Part shown: positions 58,429 to 64,000 of the stretch, one piece after another
How the letters are laid out: every line of letters begins with the position of its first letter
Numbering within the stretch: position 1 is the first letter of the stretch
DNA from: Codonopsis lanceolata
Lineage: Eukaryota > Streptophyta > Magnoliopsida > Asterales > Campanulaceae
Reading direction: 5' to 3'
Length of the DNA: 64,000 nucleotides
Assembly: GCA_013146195.2 (NCBI GenBank)
Contig: CM028383.1
Location: forward strand, 14,697,311 to 14,761,310
Notes under the pieces: generated by a model
What the model saw: only the letters and a program-made list of their open reading frames with translations
The model's database searches: none
Told to the model about the DNA's origin: nothing
Program-made: the position numbers and the translations under genes

Positions 58429-58781
58429 CAAAGCATAAAATACCTTCCCCTCCAAGTCGAAAGTCAACTTGAGCTCCAATCTCTACCCCTTCACAAATTT
58501 TTACTAACTTCGGGTCAACTTTCTGGTAGTTTTGATCCTCTCTAGCAAGGACGGTTGAAGACTCAATCATGCCAAATAACCTTTTCTTCATTTTACCCAA
58601 ACTTCCAAACCCAAATTCTCGATATCCTCGAGAATCCTCTTCTCATTTGTTAACATCACATCCAAAGTTCCTTTGCTCTTACGACTCGAAGCATTAGCTA
58701 TTACATTGGCTTTACCTAGATGGTAGAGAATGGTGTAGTCATAATCCTTCAATAGCTCCAACCATCTCCTCTATCTCATAT

Positions 58782-59336
58782 TCAATTCTTTTGAGTGAAA
58801 ATGTACTTAAGACTCTTGTGGTCGGTATATATCTCGCAAGTCACTCCATACAAATAATGTCTCCAAATCTTTAAAGCAAACACTACCGTGGCTAACTCAA
58901 AGTCATGGGTTGGGTAGTTTCTCCCAAAGTTCTTTAACTGCCTCGAGGCGTAGGCAATCACTTTCCCATCTTGCATCAATACACAACCCAGACCTTTCAA
59001 CGAAGCATCACTGTAGATCACAAACTTCTCTCATCCTGATGGTAAAACAAGAATTGGAGTTGACACCAATCTTTTCTTCAACTCCTCGAAACTTGCCTCG
59101 CACTCCTCTGTCCAAACAAACTTCTTGTTTTTTTGAGTCAACTGGGTTAGAGGTCCCACAATTTTAGAAAACCCTTCTACAAAATGACGATAATATCCTG
59201 CTAACCCAAGAAACTTTGAACATCTGTAGCAGTCGTCGGTCTCTCCCAATTTACTACCGCCTCTATCTTTGCCAGGTCTACTGAGATTCCATCTTTTGAC
59301 ACCAAATGGCCCAAGAAACTCACCGTTTCCAACCAA
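58782..59336 (-). pseudogene. Gypsy E RNase H and RT end
   Basis: LAGYYRHFVEGFSKIVGPLT and KFVWTEECEASFEELKKRL (end of RT/connection), then a frameshift near 59030 and RNase H: IYSDASLKGLGCVLMQDG, AYASRQLKNFGRNYPTHDFE and LKIWRHYLYG, EIYTDHKSLKYIF. Normal order with one shift. Confidence 0.9.
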
Positions 59337-59788
59337 AACTCATATTTCTTAAACTTCGCATATAATTTCTCCTCCTTCAAGATCTGAAGAATTGCTCTCA
59401 AGTGTTGTTCATGCTCCTCACGAGTTTTTGAGTAGATCAGTATATCATCGATGAAGACAATTACGCACCGATCTAGAAACTTTCGAAACACTCGGTTCAT
59501 TAAATCCATAAATGCTGCCGGAGCGTTCGTCAACCCAAACGATATCACTAAAAACTCGTAGTGTCCGTACTGTGTTCTAAATGCAGCCTTATCAATATCA
59601 TCCTTCCTGACTCTCATTTGGTGATACCCCGAACGAAGATCGATCTTAGAGAAGTAACACGCACCTTGTAGTTGGTCAAAAAGACCATCAATCCTCGATA
59701 ACGGGTATTTGTTCCTCACCGTGACCCGATTCAACTCACGATAATCAATGCATAGCCTCATCATCCCGTCTTTCTTCTTCACAAACAA
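59201..59788 (-). pseudogene. Gypsy E reverse transcriptase core
   Basis: 195 open codons. VKKKDGMMRLCIDYRELN, NKYPLSRIDGLFDQLQGA, FSKIDLRSGYHQMRV, FRTQYGHYEFLVISFGLTNA and the catalytic FIDDILIYSKTREEH. All expected motifs are present. It is a fragment only because the neighbouring frames are shifted. Confidence 0.93.
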
Positions 59789-59827
59789 AACTGGAACACC
59801 CCATGGTGATACTCTAGGCCTAATGAG

Positions 59828-60646
59828 CTATTTCTCCAACAACTCCTGCAATTGCTCCTTTAATTCTTTACATTCTTGGAGCCATCCTATAAGGTTCTTT
59901 TGAAATTGGGGCTGTCCCAGGTGCGAATTAATTGATAATTCCACCTCCCCCTCTGGTGGAAGTCCTGGCAATTCTTCAGGAAACACCTCCGTGAACTCCC
60001 TAATCACCGGAAGTAAATCCAAGCTAACCCCTTCCCTACGTGTATCAGTAATGTGCACTAAATAACCTTGACAACCCTTCCTTAATAATCTACGAGCTTG
60101 CATTGACGAGATACAACCTATTAGGGCCGTCGACTTAGAACCCTTAAATCAAAACTTCGGTTCTCCTGGAATACAAAAAATTACCTCCTTCCCAAAATAG
60201 TCTACCTTAGCAAGGAAAGCAGCTAACCAGTCCATCCCCAAAATTATATCAAAATCTTGAATATCTAAGGGAATCATATCTATAGGCATTTCTTTACCTT
60301 CCAAATTCAACGAACAAGATCTAAATACTGAGGTCACCAGAATAGATTTCCCCGTTGGTGTATCTATGACTAACTCGATATCTAAGTCTTGTGGCGGTAA
60401 TTTCATGTGTTATGCAAGGGATGTAGATATTGCAGAATGTGTTGCACCTGTATCAATCAATGTATACATACTATGAGAAGTGAGTTGGATGGTAGCTGCC
60501 ACCACGTCATTAATAGCTCGTGCATCTCTTGCAGTCATTGCGTACACTCTACCCTGCTCATTTGGTTTAAGTTTGTCCCCGCCACCAGTGTTCTGAACAA
60601 CCTGATTCCTCAATGGCTCAGGGCAATCTCTGACTCTGTGTCCCAT
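59828..60646 (-). pseudogene. Gypsy E second zinc knuckle end and protease
   Basis: GHRVRDCPEPLRNQ ends a CCHC knuckle. Protease active site LIDTGATHSAIS at about 60435, then LGMDWLAA downstream (60240). 59828-60103 continues to the RT with REFTEVFPEELPGLPPEGEVE. Frame changes near 60410 and 60110. Confidence 0.9.
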
Positions 60647-60667
60647 TTTGCTGCAGTTAAAACAAGC

Positions 60668-61850
60668 TCATGTTTCCCCGTGGTAAGCCAATGTCGGATG
60701 CTTTCCCCCACATGTCTTACAATTATCAATCTCTCCCTGATTCACATTCCATTTGTTCTGACCTTGGTCATGTCTCTGATCTTGACCTTGGTTCCGATTT
60801 ATGTTCCACTGAGTTGACCCCTTGGACCGATTTTCATTTGTGGTTCTCCTTTTATTTCCACTGTAACTACCTCCTCGATAACCCGACTGGTCTCGAGAAC
60901 TACGTCCAAGACTCTCAAAATCTCTCATTTTCTCCTCCCTCTTCTTTTGATAGTTTGTTGATACTCGTTCAAGTATTCTGGCCCGGTCTACAACTTCAGC
61001 ATAAGTCTTTAACTGTAAGGCTACCAATCGAAGGCTAATTCTCCCATCGAGGCCTCTTTCAAACATCCTGGCCTTTTGTTTCTCATTCTCGATGAGACCT
61101 GAAGCGTACTTCGATAGCTCCGTAAACTTGACAACATACTCATCCACCGTCATCTTTTCTTGCTCTAAATTGAGGAATTCAACCAACTTATTGTTCTGCA
61201 CACTTTCAGGAAAATATTTATTGTAGAAGACCTCGAGGAAAGTCTCCCATGTGTACTCTCCCGCCCAGTTGCTTTAACGATCTTCATCTCGGACTATCAC
61301 CACTGATCAGCCTCTCTTTCGAGCTTGAAAGTGACGAGGTTGACCTTTGGTTCACTCGTGAGGGTAATAGTTATAAAGATCTTCTTCATACTTTTAACTC
61401 ATTCTTCTGGTTTAATGGTGCCTGGTGCACCTAAGAAGGGCTTAGGGCTTCTCTTCTGAAATATGTCAAGTAGGTCCTCACCGGGTCGAGGTTGAGGAAC
61501 CTGCAGTTTAGGGTCATGGCGGTGTAGAGCCGAGGTCATGTGCATAACAGCCGAGGTTGGGTTGAACACGTGACCAATCCCGCCTACGGGTCAAATCTCT
61601 AAGATTCATCATAAGTACATGGTCAACTAAGGCGGATTTGCCGCTAGAATGTGAGGCACTTCAGGGGCAGGGTGGTTTTGTTACTCATGTTAAGTTGGGT
61701 TCCAGATTGTTCCCCCACATTCTCGAAAATGGAGTCCTCTACTGCTCTTCCTCCCCTGTTTCCTCGGCCACGACCACGACCTTAGTTAGCGGTACGTCCC
61801 CCACTACGTGCAATTTGATACTGATACAAAAACGAGGAAGTGTCAAATGA
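60668..61850 (-). pseudogene. Gypsy E gag
   Basis: The arginine-glycine-rich start GRGRGRGNRGGRA (about 61785-61745) is preceded by a stop. The middle is decayed. The well-kept part, 61201-60668, reads FLNLEQEKMTVDEYVVKFTE, LSKYASGLIENEKQKARMFE, then a basic, Asn/Gln-rich stretch and CKTCGGKHPTLAYHGE, a knuckle start. The chromovirus gag pattern is clear. Confidence 0.85.
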
Positions 61851-62235
61851 TGCCTAAATTTTTTATCATACTAAGATGTGGTTGCTAACTAGCATGACGT
61901 AAATGGAAACAATTTACATACTTGTTACGTAACATCAAATTTCTTCCCAAAGCTGGTCTCATAATCTTATGCTTTCGAAACGTATATCAATTACAAAAAT
62001 ATAGTTCAAAGTGAACATCAAAGAATGCAAAAGAAATAATCTCCTCAAAATTTATTAAGTATCAAAAATTCAATCCATATCTCAAAATTTGGATACACTT
62101 AGCGTATTCCATGTCTTATGACTATATATATATAAAACCATCTGAACAAACCTAACGACTATGATGGTCATAAGCGAAATTAAATACTAATGCAGGAGTG
62201 TTGTCCTATTTAGTTCCTGTCTCGGACGTATCTTC

Positions 62236-62705
62236 CTATTCAATCAGATAAGAATCATCATTATTCTGACCGACATTAGCGCTAGCCTCCACACCCACGT
62301 GAGCCACATAGTTGGCATCTACTTCTATGTCGATGCCTCCCACGTCTCCAACCTCCCCCTCGAAGTCTGGATCCTCTTTATGTTTGGACCATTATAAATG
62401 GCTGTTTGGAGTGCATCCCACACTTCCTCAATACTCCATTGTGTCTCACAGAGTCAAACGTGCATCTCCCAATTGTGTTCCTTAGTCTCCGGGATTTCAT
62501 CATGAAGCTTGTGCAAAGTATACTGGGCATCCTTTAACACCTGTATTTGCCCTCACAGCTATGCCACTAACTCTCTTTTCTCTCTTTTCAACTTTTCTAT
62601 TGTCCCCTCTGCTTCAATTAGCTTATGGTGTGTCCTAGCCAACATTCGCTCGGTAACTTCAAGAGGCGAAGCAACAAACTTCCGAGCAGTTGTTTTACGC
62701 GCCAT
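62236..62705 (-). pseudogene. Extra decayed reading frame ahead of gag (coiled coil)
   Basis: An ATG at 62705 opens MARKTTARKFVASPLEVTER and a charged helix ending KLKREKRELVA, then TAG. Beyond two further stops the same style continues (KDAQYTLHKLHDEIPETKEH, IEEVWDALQTAIYNG). After a frameshift it ends in an acidic tail (EGEVGDVGGIDIEVDA) with a stop at 62236. About 155 residues if continuous. I do not recognise the family. Its place between 5' LTR and gag suggests an accessory retroelement protein. Confidence 0.5.
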
Positions 62706-62842
62706 GCCTACAAGTGAACGGAAGTACGTCGGTTTTTAATGAAATAATTATTTCCTTAATCATTTGTTAGATCATAACTTAGCTTATTATCAAAACTTAT
62801 TGCTACTGAGTAGCCAATAGTATACAAAATTATAATCATATT

Positions 62843-64000
62843 TGTGGGTGCCCCGGGTTCTCCCGGACCCCGCGCTCCCTTTTCTAGGGGGCGCGAGCTA
62901 CGGAAGGACATCACTCTTTCCATTCCATCCTCCCTTGTTTAGGGTAAGACGAAATTAAAAATGCGGAAAGAGTATTGTCAAAAACGCGTTGAATACACCT
63001 CGATCACCGAGTGTGCTTTAGTCCACTATGAGTGCTTTGGATTTTTCCGTATCTAATCCACCTTTGTTTAGGAGAAAACAAGATACAGAAAACGCATCAC
63101 CCTTTTCATTCCCATCGTCCCTTGTCTAGGGGAAAACAGAAAAGTACAAAAAAAGGATGTTGCAAAGGCACGTGCGAACACGCCCTGCCTCACTATGGAC
63201 TGTTGTACATTCTGGGTCACTATGAGTGCTTTGGGTTTCCCATGTCTCATCCTCCCTTGTTTAGGGGAAAACAAGATACAGGAAGTGCATCACCCTTTTC
63301 ATTCTCATCGTCCCTTGTTTAGGGGAAAACAGAAAAGTAGAAGAAAAAGATGTTGCGGGCCTCACTGTGATCCAAAATGTTGTAACAAAGTCGCCATCTT
63401 TATTTTAAGGAGAAATAAAGAAAAACAAAAAATAACCAGAGTTTGTACAAAAGGGGTTCGGAGGTTAAGTTACGAGGTGGGAAGGTGTTAGGCACCCAAC
63501 TCGCCCTTTTGGTCTTAAAAATATTTTTTTTGGGCTAAAATATGCTTTTACTATATTTATTAAGTAAATAAAATAAAACATTTAAACAAATATATCTGTA
63601 TCTACATTATTTACAGACTTGCAGCCGCTTCCTTCTAGTAATTACAAATACATTTATAAATATTTGGCCATAATAATGACTCTTTTTAGTGCTATTTTCT
63701 ATAGAAATCCGGGCAGCATATCTGCTTATATTTTTACATTGGGTCGGCTTGAAAATAATATTTTTATATATAACCTCTTAAAGGCTTACCTTTAAGAGCG
63801 GATGTTGTGCTTTCGCTTGTCCTTCCTGAGAGGGAGTCTTTTGTCTTTGTTGTGGAGATTCTGCAGTAACCGCGCCGAAAGTCGCTCGCAGCGTAAAATC
63901 CAAGCGGGCGGAACCGCTGCTTTTCTTGTTGTTTGCTTCGCTAGCGGAAATCGGGCAGAGCAACTGCTTGCTTCTGGTGGATTTGGCCTTTGGATTCAGA
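62843..64000 (-). repeat. 5' LTR of gypsy element E, cut by window end
   Basis: Aligns with 56688 onward, starting tgtgggtgccccgggttctc. Visible length 1158 bp. It contains the same catcctcccttgtttagggg motif several times. The target duplication cannot be checked because the far end is outside the window. Confidence 0.8.

Larger units (their letters stand above)
58429..62842 (-). mobile_element. Gypsy element E internal region
   Basis: From the 5' side: a decayed extra frame (62705-62236), gag, protease, reverse transcriptase, RNase H, then the LTR about 350 bp after RNase H. No integrase or chromodomain is seen, so about 1.5 kb is missing. Coding style is that of the Tekay/Del chromoviruses. 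I found no clear tRNA primer site next to the right LTR, and the polypurine stretch (ggaggggaaggt) is 13 nt from the left one. The pairing of these LTRs with this interior is therefore likely but not certain. Confidence 0.65.

Overview
The window looks like an intergenic, transposable-element-rich stretch of a flowering-plant nuclear genome, most likely a eudicot. Reasons: AT-rich DNA with long (TA)n runs, tRNA-Met-type primer sites, four Ty1/copia elements or fragments, two Ty3/gypsy elements, a CACTA end, Helitron-like ends, several MITEs, and two exons of a plant GPAT9-like gene. I cannot name the species. I see no intact host gene, no tRNA or rRNA gene and no CRISPR. The 100 N at 2183-2282 are a scaffold gap.

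Layout. 1-2182: first copy of a 2.2-kb block (foldback element, small hAT-like MITE, hairpin-forming minisatellite) that recurs at 31577-33840. 2283-6480: mostly unassigned DNA. 6491-10768: first exons and leader of a broken GPAT9-like gene on the minus strand, split by a 3.66-kb chromodomain gypsy element with near-identical LTRs but a deleted pol. 10769-15545: a copia element (minus) with TA...TA LTR ends and TSD gtcaa. 15650-18358: an hAT-like element split by a 2.04-kb solo LTR, each with its own target duplication. 18359-26880: AT-rich DNA with Stowaway-like MITEs, (TA)n, tandem duplications and one GC-rich island.

26886-40459: one copia insertion of 13.6 kb (TSD tgatc on both sides). 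Its 5' leader is present twice, as 460-470 bp direct repeats around about 7 kb of foreign DNA. That DNA is edged on the left by a Helitron-like 3' end on the minus strand, has a second such end on the plus strand at 34295, and holds the second copy of the 2.2-kb block. Gag-pol follows at 35836-39654 and is full of stops and frameshifts. 40465-43610: unassigned, with a hairpin, (TA)n and a Tourist-like MITE. 43611-48081: a decayed copia (minus) whose 5' LTR is cut to 42 bp. 49043-51010: one end and part of the coding region of a CACTA element. About 51260-52783: the 3' end of another copia. 54690-64000: a T-rich tract, then a gypsy element (minus) with LTRs of at least 1.7 kb, an extra decayed reading frame ahead of gag, and no visible integrase.

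All coding regions are retroelement or transposon proteins, nearly all broken. I did not find a new gene system. The most informative features are structural: the duplicated leader around the Helitron-edged insert, the short chromodomain element with a gag-RNase H in-frame fusion, and nested insertions that give a relative order of events.
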